Positions 45,681-54,382 are shown, counted from the first letter of the stretch. The stretch: 64,000 nucleotides of DNA from Streptomyces formicae (GCF_022647665.1 NZ_CP071872.1:7936001-8000000), one strand, 5' to 3'. Notes: generated from the sequence alone by a model not told the origin. A program made the numbers and translations.

Positions 45681-45699
45681 GGCGGGCCCGAGGCCCGCC
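45681..45699 (+). promoter_or_regulatory. Hairpin with T-rich tail in the leader of the nitroreductase-hemerythrin gene
   Basis: GGCGGGCC and GGCCCGCC pair around CGA and are followed by TGCTTTCTTCTCTTCT, 60 bases before the start. It looks like an attenuator or a stray terminator. The rest of 45533-45759 shows nothing else definite. Confidence 0.45.
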
Positions 45700-45759
45700 T
45701 GCTTTCTTCTCTTCTCCGTTTCCGTACGTCCCGAGAAGACCCCGAGAAGAAAGCAGCGA

Positions 45760-46644
45760 ATGCCCAACGATTTCAACCAGCAGATCATCGACGAGTTCCG
45801 CGCCAACGGCGGAAGCGTCGGCGGCCCCTTCGAAGGCGGCCGTCTCCTCCTGCTCACCACCACCGGCGCGCGCTCCGGCGCACGCCACACCACGCCCCTC
45901 GCCTATCTGCCCGACGGCGCCGGACGCGTCCTCGTCATCGCATCGGCAGGTGGCGCGCCGAAGCACCCGGACTGGTTCCGCAACCTGGTGGCCCGTCCCC
46001 GTGCCACCGTCGAGGCCGGAGTCTTCACGTACGAGGCGGAGGCCGTGGTCCTGGAGGGCGCCGAGCGCGACGCGGCCTTCGCCCGTGCCGTCGAGGGCAA
46101 CCCCGGGTGGGCCGACTACCAGGCCAGGACGGAGCGGGTGATCCCCGTCGTCGCCCTGGACGAGATCCCGGGGCCGCCGGACATCCGCGCGGATTCCTTC
46201 GGGGCGGCGGTCAAGGCGGTCCACGACGGGTTCCGGCGGGAGCTCGCGCTCATCCGCAAGGAGCTCGGCGAGCAGGCCGCCGGCGGCCCCAGCACCGACA
46301 CCGGCACCGAAACCGGTCCCGGCATCGGCATCGGTGCCCAGCTCCGCGTGAACTGCCTGACCGTCTGCCAGGGGCTGCACTTCCACCACACCGGCGAGGA
46401 CACCGGGATGTTCCCGCTCCTCGCCGACCGCCGGCCGGAACTCACCCCCGTCCTCGACCGGCTGCGCGAGGAGCACGAGCGGATCGCGGCGCTGATCGGC
46501 GAACTCCAGGAGGTCGTCACGGCGGAGGGCGTGGACGCCGTACAGGTCCGCGCCGAGGTCGAGCGACTCACGGACGAGCTGGAGAGCCATCTCCTCTACG
46601 AGGAGGAGCAGTTGGTCCCGGCTCTCGACGCGATGCACACGTGA
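45760..46644 (+). CDS. DDN-type nitroreductase domain fused to a hemerythrin-like domain
   Basis: A 294-residue fusion. Residues 1-135 are an F420-dependent (DDN) nitroreductase/quinone-reductase-type split barrel: GRLLLLTTTGARSGARHTTPLAY, VIASAGGAPKHPDWFRNLVARP and AFARAVEGNPGWADYQARTERVIPVV. Residues 150-290 are a hemerythrin HHE helix bundle with CQGLHFHHTGEDTGMFPLL, LREEHERIAALI and LESHLLYEEEQLVPAL, which supply the di-iron His/Glu ligands. Together this suggests an F420-linked redox enzyme with an oxygen- or NO-sensing di-iron domain, but the coupling is inferred. It converges on the ArsR gene. Confidence 0.88.
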   Translation: MPNDFNQQIIDEFRANGGSVGGPFEGGRLLLLTTTGARSGARHTTPLAYLPDGAGRVLVIASAGGAPKHPDWFRNLVARPRATVEAGVFTYEAEAVVLEGAERDAAFARAVEGNPGWADYQARTERVIPVVALDEIPGPPDIRADSFGAAVKAVHDGFRRELALIRKELGEQAAGGPSTDTGTETGPGIGIGAQLRVNCLTVCQGLHFHHTGEDTGMFPLLADRRPELTPVLDRLREEHERIAALIGELQEVVTAEGVDAVQVRAEVERLTDELESHLLYEEEQLVPALDAMHT

Positions 46645-46660
46645 TGCACGCGTCGTGACG

Positions 46661-47020
46661 TCAGCCGCCTGCGCCGTCGTGCGCTCCCGCATCCGCATCG
46701 TCGTCCGCACGCAGCACCAGGGCCAGCAGCCCCGGGAAGCGGACGTCGAACTCCTCGCGGCGCAGGCGGTTGACCCGCTTGGGTCCCTCGTCGCGCTGCT
46801 CGACGAGGCCCGCGGCGCGCAGCACCGCGAAGTGGTGGCTGAGCGCCGCCTTGCCGACCGGCACGTCGAAGCTCCCGCAGGACCGCGTCCACTCCGCGGA
46901 GCCCGCGAGCTCGCGGATCAGCCGGAGGCGTACGGGGTCGGCGAGCGCGGCGAGCGCGGTCTGGACCGCGACCTCGTCGGGGTGCGCGTGCACCGGCGCG
47001 GCGCGGTGTCGGTCCGCCAT
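46661..47020 (-). CDS. ArsR-type helix-turn-helix regulator
   Basis: A 119-residue winged helix protein: ALAALADPVRLRLIRELAGS, the recognition helix KAALSHHFAVLRAAGLVEQR and the wing GPKRVNRLRREEF. No metal-binding cysteine pair is seen, so it probably senses something else or works with redox. It may repress itself and the divergent, now broken, oxidoreductase; a repeat cluster lies between them. It converges on the nitroreductase-hemerythrin gene with 16 bases between stops. Confidence 0.88.
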   Translation of the reverse strand: MADRHRAAPVHAHPDEVAVQTALAALADPVRLRLIRELAGSAEWTRSCGSFDVPVGKAALSHHFAVLRAAGLVEQRDEGPKRVNRLRREEFDVRFPGLLALVLRADDDADAGAHDGAGG

Positions 47021-47043
47021 CGTCCACCCCGTTTCCCCTTGCC

Positions 47044-47095
47044 GAGTGTTCGATGAGGATCATACACTCCGAGTGTTCGAGTTTCGTTGAACACC
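47044..47095. promoter_or_regulatory. Candidate ArsR-type operator
   Basis: GAGTGTTCGA occurs at 47044-47053 and 47071-47080. The second copy begins an inverted pair TGTTC-N9-GAACA. The cluster covers the region between the ArsR gene and the divergent quinone-oxidoreductase start, where an autorepressor would bind. Confidence 0.55.
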
Positions 47096-47121
47096 CAAGC
47101 CCCGGAAGGGTGCGTGCTGCG

Positions 47122-47238
47122 GTGCGTGCGGTCGAGATCAATGAGTACGGCGGTCCCGAGGTGCTGAAGGTCGTGGTGACCGACGCACCCGATCCCGGAC
47201 CTGGCCAGATCACCGTCGACGTCGCCTACGCCTGCTGA
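47122..47238 (+). pseudogene. N-terminal fragment of a quinone oxidoreductase
   Basis: Only 38 codons remain: VRAVEINEYGGPEVLKVV, then GPGQITVDVAYAC and a stop. This is the first strand-turn-strand of zinc-type or quinone-oxidoreductase-type MDR proteins, normally about 320 residues. The rest of the gene is absent; unrelated spacer with a dispersed repeat follows. It is the remnant of the gene probably controlled by the divergent ArsR regulator. Confidence 0.75.
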
Positions 47239-47355
47239 AGGTGGCGGACAGCACGGCGGGCCGGTGCGAGTGAGCCGAAGGGGCGCCGACGCTGTCGAAA
47301 GGGAGAACGCGCAGAGGTCCCGAGGAACGAGGGACCGAGCACGATCGACCGTCGA

Positions 47356-47386
47356 CTGGGGGTCCCCCCACCGAAGGTAGGGGGAG
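47356..47386 (+). repeat. Dispersed Streptomyces repeat, copy 2
   Basis: CTGGGGGTCCCCCCACCGAAGG followed by TAGGGGGAG. Same family as 18712-18745 and 48945-48979. It lies in the spacer between two damaged genes. Confidence 0.7.
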
Positions 47387-47436
47387 GCTCAAGGCGCCCC
47401 GGAGGCGAACCGAGCGCCAAAGATCGAGGAGGACCG

Positions 47437-48021
47437 ATGAGGATCGCGGTGATCGGTACGGGCGGCGTCGGCGGCTACGGGCTGCTGTCCTTCGCCGAGT
47501 GGGACAACCGGCCGTCGGACCGGGTCGAGCGGCTCCGCGCCGCCCTCGACGAGGCGGGCGTGGCGGCCGTGGTCTCCGGGGACATCTGGGCCGAACTGTG
47601 GGCCAAGTTCCTGTTCGTCGTGCCGCCCGGCGGGCTCGGCGCGGCGACGGACGCCCCGTTCGGGGTGCTGCGCTCCCGGCCGGGCACGCGGCAGCTGCTC
47701 GTCGAGGCGATGACCGAGATCCGGCAGGTGGCTCAGGCGATGGACATCAAGCTGCCGGACGACGTCGTACCGGCGTCGATGGCCTTCCTCGACCAGCAGC
47801 CCGCCGGCGGCACCACGTCCCTCCACCGCGACCTCGCGGCCGGCAACCCGTCCGAGCTGGAGGCATGGACCGGTGCCGTCGTGCGGCTCGGCGAGCGGAC
47901 CGGCACGCCGACCCCCGTCAACCGCGTCCTCTACGAGGTGCTGAGCCTGCGGACACAGCCGGGCGAAAAAATCTCCCGGCACATGTCGAGAACTCCCGGC
48001 CCGCTCCGACGTCCCCTGTGA
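47437..48021 (+). pseudogene. Ketopantoate-reductase-like gene with internal deletion
   Basis: The frame begins with a proper GAGGAGGA site and MRIAVIGTGGVGGYG, the dinucleotide-binding start of PanE/ApbA enzymes. It then jumps straight to what is normally about residue 150 (SFAEWDNRPSDRVERLRAALDEAGV) and continues with WAELWAKFLFVVPPGGLGA and LLVEAMTEIRQVAQAM. Roughly 120 residues of the Rossmann domain are missing, and the C-terminus (RTPGPLRRPL) also looks frameshifted. Normal members are about 310 residues, this one 194. The frame is still open, so a protein could be made, but it could not bind NADPH normally. Confidence 0.7.
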
Positions 48022-48064
48022 GAGTTGCCCACAAGGGGCGGCCTCGCACCGAAGGAGCGAAACC

Positions 48065-48484
48065 ATGAAGTACCTGGTGATGGTCCAGGCCTCGCAGGCC
48101 GACTACGACGCGATGCACGGCAAGGGCTCCGAGCACAGCCCGGTCTGGAGCGAGAAGGACCTTCAGGCGATGTTCTCGTTCATGGAGGCCGTCAACAACG
48201 ACCTCGCCGAGTCCGGTGAGCTCGTCGACGCCCAGGGCCTGGTCGAGCCCGCGCAGACCCGCTTCGTCTCCGCGGGGAAGGACGGCCGGCCGGTGATCTC
48301 GGACGGCCCCTACAGCGAGACGAAGGAACTGCTCTGCGGCTACTGGGTGCTGGACTGCGAGAGCCTGGAGCGGGTCACCGAGATCGCGGCCCGGGTCGCC
48401 CAGTGCCCGCAGCCCGCGGGCGCGCCGGAATACCCGGTGGTCATCCGTCCGATCGACAGCGGCGGGGACGACCTGCGCACGTGA
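48065..48484 (+). CDS. YCII/DGPF-domain protein
   Basis: A 139-residue protein of the YCII-related (DGPF) family: MKYLVMVQASQADYDAMHG, GRPVISDGPYSETKELLCGYWVLD, EYPVVIRPI at the end. The fold is a ferredoxin-like barrel. These proteins typically accompany ECF42 sigma factors and are thought to modulate or follow them, though the chemistry is unknown. Its stop overlaps the start of just such a sigma gene (GTGA), confirming the pairing. The sigma gene itself is broken. Confidence 0.9.
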   Translation: MKYLVMVQASQADYDAMHGKGSEHSPVWSEKDLQAMFSFMEAVNNDLAESGELVDAQGLVEPAQTRFVSAGKDGRPVISDGPYSETKELLCGYWVLDCESLERVTEIAARVAQCPQPAGAPEYPVVIRPIDSGGDDLRT

Positions 48485-49736
48485 GTCGTACGACCGGAGT
48501 GGAGGACCTGCCGCGCCTGCACGCGCCGCAGGTCCTCGGCGCGCTCGTACGCCGGTACGGGCACTTCGGCCCGGCCGAGGACGCCGTACAGGAAGCCCTC
48601 CTCGCCGCCGCGCAGCAGTGGCCCGACGCGGGCGTGCCGGACAATCCGCGCGGCTGGCTGATCAAGGTGGCCTCGCGCAGGCTCACCGACCAGCTGCGCA
48701 GCGACGAGGCACGGCGGCGGCGTGAGGAGACCGCCGCGCAGCTCATACCGCGGGACGCCTTCACCGCGCCGCCGCCCGGTCAGGGGCGGGCGCCGTCCGA
48801 CGACGACACGCTCACGCTGCTGTTCCTCTGCTGCCACCCCGCGCTGACGCCCGCCGCACAGATCGCCCTCACGCTGCGGGCGGTCGGCGGTCTGACGACG
48901 GCCGAGACCGCCCGCGCGCTGCTCCTGCCAGAGGCGACCGCGGCTGGGGGTACCTCCCATGCCGAAGGCTATGGGGGAGGATCAGCAGGGCGAAGGCGAA
49001 GATCAAGGGCGAGCCGTTCCGGCTGCCCGGCCCCGAGGACCGCGACCAGCGGCTCGCCACCGTGCTCCAGGTGCTCTGCCTGATCTTCAACGAGGGCCAC
49101 ACGGCCACCTCCGGCGCCGCCCTGCACCGTCCCGACCTCGCCCATGAGGCGATCCGGCTCACCCGTGCCGTCCGCAGGCTGCTGCCCCGCGACGGCCGGG
49201 CCGGGCTGCTGGCGCTGATGCTGCTCACCGAGGCGCGCAGCGCCGCCCGCACCGGGACGTACGGCGAGCTGATCCCCCTCGACGAGCAGGACCGGACGCT
49301 GTGGAACCGCGACGCGATCACCGAGGGCACCGCGCTCCTGGAGGAGGCGCTGTCCGAAGGGCCCGCGGGCGCCTACCAGTTGCAGGCGGCGATCGCGGCG
49401 CTGCACGACGAGGCGGAACGGGCCGAGGACACCGACTGGCCGCAGATCCTCGCCCTGTACGACGTGCTCGTACGCCTCGCCCCCGAGCCGATGGCCGAGC
49501 TCGGCCGGGCGGTGGCCGTGGCGATGGTCATGGGGCCGGAGGCGGGGCTCGCCGAGGTGGACCGGCTCGCGGAGCGGCTGCCCGGGCACCACAGGGTCGA
49601 CGCCGTACGCGCCCATCTGCTGGAGAAGGCGGGGGACCGGGAGGGGGCGCGGGCGGCGTACCGAAGGGGCGCCGATGGCACCCTCAGCGTCCCCGAGACC
49701 CGTTACCTCCAGATGCGGGCGGCGCGGCTCACGTAA
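48481..49736 (+). pseudogene. ECF42-type sigma factor gene split by a dispersed repeat
   Basis: Frame one, from GTG 48481, encodes region 2 (HAPQVLGALVRRYGHFGPAEDAVQEALLAA...WPDAGVPDNPRGWLIKVASRR) and reaches region 4 (LRAVGGLTTAETARALLLPEAT). Then the dispersed repeat at 48945-48979 intervenes. The sequence resumes in a different frame with ISRAKAKIKGEPFRLPGPED, then VLQVLCLIFNEGHTATSG and the SnoaL/TPR-like C-terminal extension typical of ECF42. The repeat seems to have replaced the codons for about M-A-Q-R and changed the frame. The full protein would be about 415 residues. The C-terminal frame runs to 49736. Confidence 0.85.
48945..48979 (+). repeat. Dispersed Streptomyces repeat, copy 3, inside the sigma gene
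   Basis: TGGGGGTACCTCCC, then GCCGAAGGCTA, then TGGGGGAG. It interrupts region 4 of the ECF42 gene between the codons for PEAT and ISRAK. It can fold into an imperfect hairpin. Confidence 0.8.
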
Positions 49737-49767
49737 CTCCCGTAAATCCCGTAAATCCCGTAACTCT
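49732..49767. repeat. Four 9-base CGTAA(A/C)TC(C/T) repeats
   Basis: Units start at 49732, 49741, 49750 and 49759. The first contains the stop codon of the sigma gene's C-terminal frame. Each carries an in-frame TAA. Confidence 0.8.
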
Positions 49768-49877
49768 CGTACGGACTCTGGCCATTCGACCGACCCGTCA
49801 GTACCTTACCGCGCAGTAAGTTCCTGGAGCTCCCAGGTCCCTGTCTCCCTCCTGCCCCACGCCCTCAGGAGCGCGCC

Positions 49878-51137
49878 GTGAAGACAGCACTGTCCCCTGC
49901 CGTCGCCGCCATCGCCGCGGCCCTCGCCCTCACCGTGACCTCCGCCGCGCCCGCGGCGGCGAGCGGTTCCGCCGACTCCGCCGGCCTCCGCGAGGTGCTG
50001 TTCGTCGGCAACAACTGGGAGGGCACCGCCGACGTCCTCGAATCCTCCGGCGCGCTGACGAAGGTCGGCCGCATCAATGTCATCCCCGACAAGGACGAGC
50101 GGCTGCTGGAGATCCATCTCAACCCCGTGAAGCTCGCCTACTTCCTCGGCATACGGGCCACGGTCGGCGAGGGCCACGACCAGTTCGTGGACGACATGTA
50201 CTCCACCCCCGACGGTTCGGCGGTCGTCGTCTCGCGCCCCAGCTTCGCCGACGTCGTCTCGATCGACGTCGCGACCGGCCGGGTCAACTGGCGCTTCCCG
50301 GTGTCCGGCTTCCGCTCCGACCACATGGCCGTGTCCCCGGACGGCAAGCGCGTCGCCGTGTCCGCGTCGACCTCCAACACCGTCCATGTCCTGGACATCG
50401 GGACCGGACGCGAGACCGGCTCGTTCACGACCGGGGACAAGCCCCACGAGAACGTCTTCTCCGCGGACGGCAAGCACATCTGGAACATGGCCATCGGCGA
50501 GGTCAACACCGCGCTCGACGACCCGTTCTTCGACTGGACCAAGGGCGACCGCAAGATCACGGTCGTGGACGCGCACACGTACGAGACGGTGAAGGTCATC
50601 GACATGCGAGAGCGGCTGGACGCGTTCGGCCGCTCCGACCTGTCGGACGCGGTGCGGCCGGTGGCGTTCACGCCCGACGAGTCGAAGCTCTACTTCCAGG
50701 TGTCGTTCTTCAACGGCTTCCTGGAGTACGACGTCGCGGCCGACCGCATCACCCGGCTGAAGACCCTCCCCAAGAACCCGGCCACCAGCGAGGACCGCAC
50801 GACCTGGGTCAACGACTCGCGCCACCACGGCCTTTCGATGAGCCCGGAGGGCGACAAACTCTGCGCCGCCGGGACGATGGACGACTACGCGGCCGTCGTC
50901 GACCGGACCACGCTCCAGGAGGGCCCGCTCGTCACCGTGTCGAAGCCGTACTGGGCGACCGTGAGCGGGGACGGCAAGAGCTGCGTCGTCTCCGAGAGCG
51001 GTGCCGACGCGGTGACGGCGATCGACTTCGCCACCGGCCGGAAGGTGGCGTCGGTGCCGGTGGGCGACCATCCGCAGCGGGTACGGCTCGGCCATGTGGC
51101 GGCGGACTGGACGGGGCCGGCGGCCGCGCGGCCGTAG
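49878..51137 (+). CDS. Secreted YncE-like beta-propeller protein
   Basis: A 419-residue exported protein. The signal peptide ends near SAAPAAASGS. It is followed by repeated propeller blades with the pattern VSPDGKRVAVSASTSNTVHVLDIGTGRETGSF, ADGKHIWNMAIGEV, TPDESKLYFQVSFFNGFLEYDV and SEGDKLCAAG-type strands. Such seven-bladed proteins bind surfaces or ligands outside the cell; the ligand is unknown. AGGAG precedes the GTG. It is monocistronic. Confidence 0.82.
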   Translation: MKTALSPAVAAIAAALALTVTSAAPAAASGSADSAGLREVLFVGNNWEGTADVLESSGALTKVGRINVIPDKDERLLEIHLNPVKLAYFLGIRATVGEGHDQFVDDMYSTPDGSAVVVSRPSFADVVSIDVATGRVNWRFPVSGFRSDHMAVSPDGKRVAVSASTSNTVHVLDIGTGRETGSFTTGDKPHENVFSADGKHIWNMAIGEVNTALDDPFFDWTKGDRKITVVDAHTYETVKVIDMRERLDAFGRSDLSDAVRPVAFTPDESKLYFQVSFFNGFLEYDVAADRITRLKTLPKNPATSEDRTTWVNDSRHHGLSMSPEGDKLCAAGTMDDYAAVVDRTTLQEGPLVTVSKPYWATVSGDGKSCVVSESGADAVTAIDFATGRKVASVPVGDHPQRVRLGHVAADWTGPAAARP

Positions 51138-51265
51138 CCCGAGCGGGCGTACGACGCGGGGGCGTACGACGACGGGGCGCGGTACGCGGCTGACTGCGCC
51201 GCCGCGCCCGCGCCACCGGCGAAAGGCGGTTGCCCCGGGCTGCGGCCCGGCGGGACGATCGCACC

Positions 51266-52027
51266 ATGACCCGTACGTTCGACCACCTCGTGGCCGAGGC
51301 CGAGACCGTGTCCGTGGCCGGCTGGGACTTCTCGTGGCTCGATGGACGGGCCACCGAGCAGCGCCCTTCATGGGGCTATCAGCGCCTGATGAGCGAACGG
51401 CTGGCCCGTGCCTCCGCCGCGCTCGACGTCCAGACCGGCGGCGGGGAGGTCCTCGCCGGAGCCCCGAAGCTGCCGCCGCTGATGGCCGCCACCGAGGGCT
51501 GGCCGCCCAACGTCGAGCGGGCCACCCGGCTGCTCCACCCGCTCGGCGTGGTCGTCGTCGCCGACGCCGACGAGCCGCCGCTCCCCTTCGGCGACGAGGC
51601 GTTCGACCTCGTCGTGAGCCGGCACCCGGTGGCCGTCCGGTGGGACGAGATCGCCCGGGTGCTGCGGCCCGGCGGCACCTACCTCTCCCAGCAGGTCGGA
51701 CCGGCGAGCGTCTTCGAACTCGTCGAGTACTTCCTCGGACCGCAGCCGGAGGAGGTACGCCGCGCCCGCCATCCGGACGACGCCCGCGCGGCGGCCGAGG
51801 CGGCGGGCCTGGAGATCACCGATCTGCGGTCGGAGTCCCTGCGCACCGAGTTCTTCGACATCGGGGCGGTGATCTACTTCCTGCGGAAGGTGGTCTGGAT
51901 GGTCCCCGGATTCACCGTCGCCCGGTACCGAGACCGCCTCCGCGAGCTCCACGACCGGATCGGGGCCGAGGGGCCGTTCGTCGCGCACACGACCCGCTTC
52001 CTGATCGAGGCGCGCAAGCCCGGGTGA
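51266..52027 (+). CDS. SAM-dependent methyltransferase, class I
   Basis: A 253-residue protein. It has ALDVQTGGGEVLAG as SAM motif I, the acidic turn VVVADADEPPLPFGDEAFDLVVSRHPVAVRWDEIARVLRPGG as motifs II-III, and the usual C-terminal strand FVAHTTRFLIEARK. The substrate cannot be inferred. The ATG at 51266 starts MTRTFDHLVAEAE. It is followed 46 bases later by a DNA-repair-type gene on the same strand. Confidence 0.85.
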   Translation: MTRTFDHLVAEAETVSVAGWDFSWLDGRATEQRPSWGYQRLMSERLARASAALDVQTGGGEVLAGAPKLPPLMAATEGWPPNVERATRLLHPLGVVVVADADEPPLPFGDEAFDLVVSRHPVAVRWDEIARVLRPGGTYLSQQVGPASVFELVEYFLGPQPEEVRRARHPDDARAAAEAAGLEITDLRSESLRTEFFDIGAVIYFLRKVVWMVPGFTVARYRDRLRELHDRIGAEGPFVAHTTRFLIEARKPG

Positions 52028-52073
52028 CGGCGCGGGGCGTGCGGGGCGTGGGCGCGCGGGGGATCATCGGTCC

Positions 52074-52655
52074 ATGAGCCCCACGATTCACCTCGCCATG
52101 CAGCCCGAGGCCGACGAACTCCTCGGGCGCAGCCCGCTCGCCGCCCTGGTGGGCATGCTGCTCGACCAGCAGGTCCCGATGGAATGGGCCTTCTCCGGCC
52201 CGTACACGATCGCCCAGCGCCTGGGCGCCGACGATCTGGACGCGCACGCGATCGCCGCGCACGACCCGGAGGCCTTCGCCGCGCTGCTCTCCGAGAAGCC
52301 CGCCGTGCACCGCTATCCGGGCTCCATGGCCAAGCGGATCCAGCAGCTGTGCCAGTACCTCGTGGACGAGTACGACGGCGAGGCGACGGCCCTGTGGCGG
52401 GACGTGGCGACCGGCAAGGAGCTGCTGGCCCGGCTGAACGCGCTGCCCGGGTTCGGCAAGCAGAAGTCGCAGATCTTCCTCGCCCTGCTGGGCAAGCAGT
52501 TCGGCGTCACGCCCAAGGGCTGGCGGGAGGCGGCCGGGGCGTACGGCGAGCAGGGTTCGTACCGTTCGGCCGCGGACATCACCGGACCCGAGTCGCTCGC
52601 GAAGGTGCGTGCGCACAAGCAGGAGGTGAAGCGCGCGGCGAAGGCGGCCAAATGA
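52074..52655 (+). CDS. HhH-GPD-type base-excision DNA repair protein
   Basis: A 193-residue protein with the small actinobacterial HhH-GPD fold: AALVGMLLDQQVPMEWAFSG, the hairpin-helix-hairpin LNALPGFGKQKSQIFLALLGKQFGV, then TPKGWREAAGAYGEQGSYRSAADI. It lacks the longer N-domain and iron-sulfur cluster of EndoIII. The fold removes damaged bases; the lesion is not known. The lysine in PGFGKQKSQ matches the region of the catalytic Lys/Asp in the family, but the exact residue is uncertain. Confidence 0.85.
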   Translation: MSPTIHLAMQPEADELLGRSPLAALVGMLLDQQVPMEWAFSGPYTIAQRLGADDLDAHAIAAHDPEAFAALLSEKPAVHRYPGSMAKRIQQLCQYLVDEYDGEATALWRDVATGKELLARLNALPGFGKQKSQIFLALLGKQFGVTPKGWREAAGAYGEQGSYRSAADITGPESLAKVRAHKQEVKRAAKAAK

Positions 52656-52725
52656 TGTACAGGTACGCCCGAAGACGTACAAGCCGAGGGCAATCCTGCT
52701 AAATATCGCGTGAGTTGTGGCACAC

Positions 52726-52740
52726 GTGTTCACAGAACAC
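52726..52740. promoter_or_regulatory. 15-base palindrome upstream of the M28 peptidase gene
   Basis: GTGTTC-ACA-GAACAC is a perfect inverted repeat 52 bases before the start, in an AT-richer promoter-like region (AAATATCGCG upstream). It is a candidate operator for the secreted peptidase. Confidence 0.45.
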
Positions 52741-52791
52741 TCAGAGATCGCTAACTTCCCCTCAACCTCGTTCGCACCGGGAAGGACCTCT

Positions 52792-54357
52792 GTGAACGCA
52801 ACCCATCGCAGAGCCGTGGCCGCCGTGGCCGCAGCCGCACTCGCGACCCCGCTCCTGCTGGCATCCGCTTCCCCTGCCACCGCACACCGGCACGACCCTG
52901 CCGACCACGCGGCGAAGGAAGCGGCCAAGCTGTCGAAGAAGCTGGTCCGTGAGTCGTCCGCCAAGGACGCTTTCAAGCACCTCCAGAAGTTCCAGCAGAT
53001 AGCCGACAGCGCGGGGGGCAACCGCGCCGCCGGCACCCTGGGCCACGACGCGTCCGCCGCGTACGTGTACCAGCTGCTGAAGAAGGCCGGGTACGACGTC
53101 TCGTACCAGGACTTCGAGTTCATCTACACCGAGACCCGGGCCGAGAAGCTCTCCGTGGTCTCCCCCGCCCCGCGCGACGTCGCGATCGCGGCGATGACGT
53201 ACACCAAGTCGACGCCGGTCGGCGGGGTGAAGGCGGATCTGGCCGCCGTGCCCGTCGACGCCGACGGCACCACCGGCTGCGATCCCGCGGACTTCGCCCC
53301 CGGGGCCTTCACCGGCAAGATCGCGCTGATCCAGCGCGGCGGCTGCACCTTCGCGATCAAGCAGGAGAACGCGGCGGCCGCGGGCGCGATCGGCGCGATC
53401 GTCTACAACAACACCGAAGGCGTGCTCTCCGGCACCCTGGGCGAGCCCGCGGCCGCGAAGATCCCGACCGGCGGCATCACGCTCGCCGAGGGCCAGAAGC
53501 TCACCGCGGACCTCGCGAAGGGGCCGGTGAACATCTCCTTCGAGATCCGCCAGCTCCAGGAGAAGCGTTCCACCAGGAACGTCATCGCGGAGACCCGCCA
53601 CGGCAACGCCGCCAACACGGTGATGCTCGGCGCCCACCTCGACTCCGTCACGGCCGGCCCCGGCATCAACGACAACGGCTCGGGCTCCGCCGGACTGCTC
53701 GAAGTCGCCCTGGAGCTCGCGGAGAGCCACAAGCGGCCCGCGAACAAGGTGCGCTTCGCCTGGTGGGGCGCGGAGGAGAACGGACTGCTCGGCTCCGACC
53801 ACTACGTCGCGAACCTCAGCGACCTGGGCAAGAAGGAGATCAAGCTCTACCTCAACTTCGACATGATCGCGTCGCCGAACTACGGGCTGTTCGTCTACGA
53901 CGGCGACGACTCCGACGGCGTCGGCTCGCCGGCCGGCCCGGCGGGCTCCGCCCAGCTGGAGCGCGACATCAACGAGTTCCTCGACAAGCAGGACCGGCCG
54001 CACGAGGGCACGGACTTCACCGGCCGCTCCGACTACGGCCCGTTCATCGAGGTCGGTATCCCGTCCGGCGGCACCTTCACCGGCGCGGAGGGCATCAAGA
54101 CCGCCGGACAGGCGCAGAAGTTCGGCGGGACGGCGGGGGTCGCCTACGACGCGTGCTACCACGCCAAGTGCGACGACATCAAGAACATCAACATGACGGC
54201 GTTCGACGTGAACGTCGACGTCATCGCCAACGCGGTCGGCACGTACGCCAACGACCTGAGCTCGCTGCGGAAGCCGGTGGTCACCGTCCCGACGGACGGC
54301 GACGCGGGCAGCGGCGGCGGCCTCCACGACGGCCACGACCACGACGTGACGGAGTAA
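52792..54357 (+). CDS. Secreted M28 aminopeptidase with PA domain
   Basis: A 521-residue exported metallopeptidase. The signal peptide ends near ASPATAHR. After a propeptide-like segment comes a PA insert (VDADGTTGCDPADFAPGAFTGKIALIQRGGCTFAIKQEN). The catalytic domain has the zinc ligands in MLGAHLDSVTAGPGINDNGSG, WWGAEENGLLGSDHY, LNFDMIASPNYGLF and YDACYHAKCDDI. It cleaves N-terminal residues of peptides outside the cell, like the Streptomyces griseus aminopeptidase but longer. A short His/Asp-rich tail (GGLHDGHDHDVTE) may bind metal. The GTG at 52792 follows AAGGA. Confidence 0.93.
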   Translation: MNATHRRAVAAVAAAALATPLLLASASPATAHRHDPADHAAKEAAKLSKKLVRESSAKDAFKHLQKFQQIADSAGGNRAAGTLGHDASAAYVYQLLKKAGYDVSYQDFEFIYTETRAEKLSVVSPAPRDVAIAAMTYTKSTPVGGVKADLAAVPVDADGTTGCDPADFAPGAFTGKIALIQRGGCTFAIKQENAAAAGAIGAIVYNNTEGVLSGTLGEPAAAKIPTGGITLAEGQKLTADLAKGPVNISFEIRQLQEKRSTRNVIAETRHGNAANTVMLGAHLDSVTAGPGINDNGSGSAGLLEVALELAESHKRPANKVRFAWWGAEENGLLGSDHYVANLSDLGKKEIKLYLNFDMIASPNYGLFVYDGDDSDGVGSPAGPAGSAQLERDINEFLDKQDRPHEGTDFTGRSDYGPFIEVGIPSGGTFTGAEGIKTAGQAQKFGGTAGVAYDACYHAKCDDIKNINMTAFDVNVDVIANAVGTYANDLSSLRKPVVTVPTDGDAGSGGGLHDGHDHDVTE

Positions 54358-54382
54358 CGAGGGCTGCGCACTGGTCACTCCG

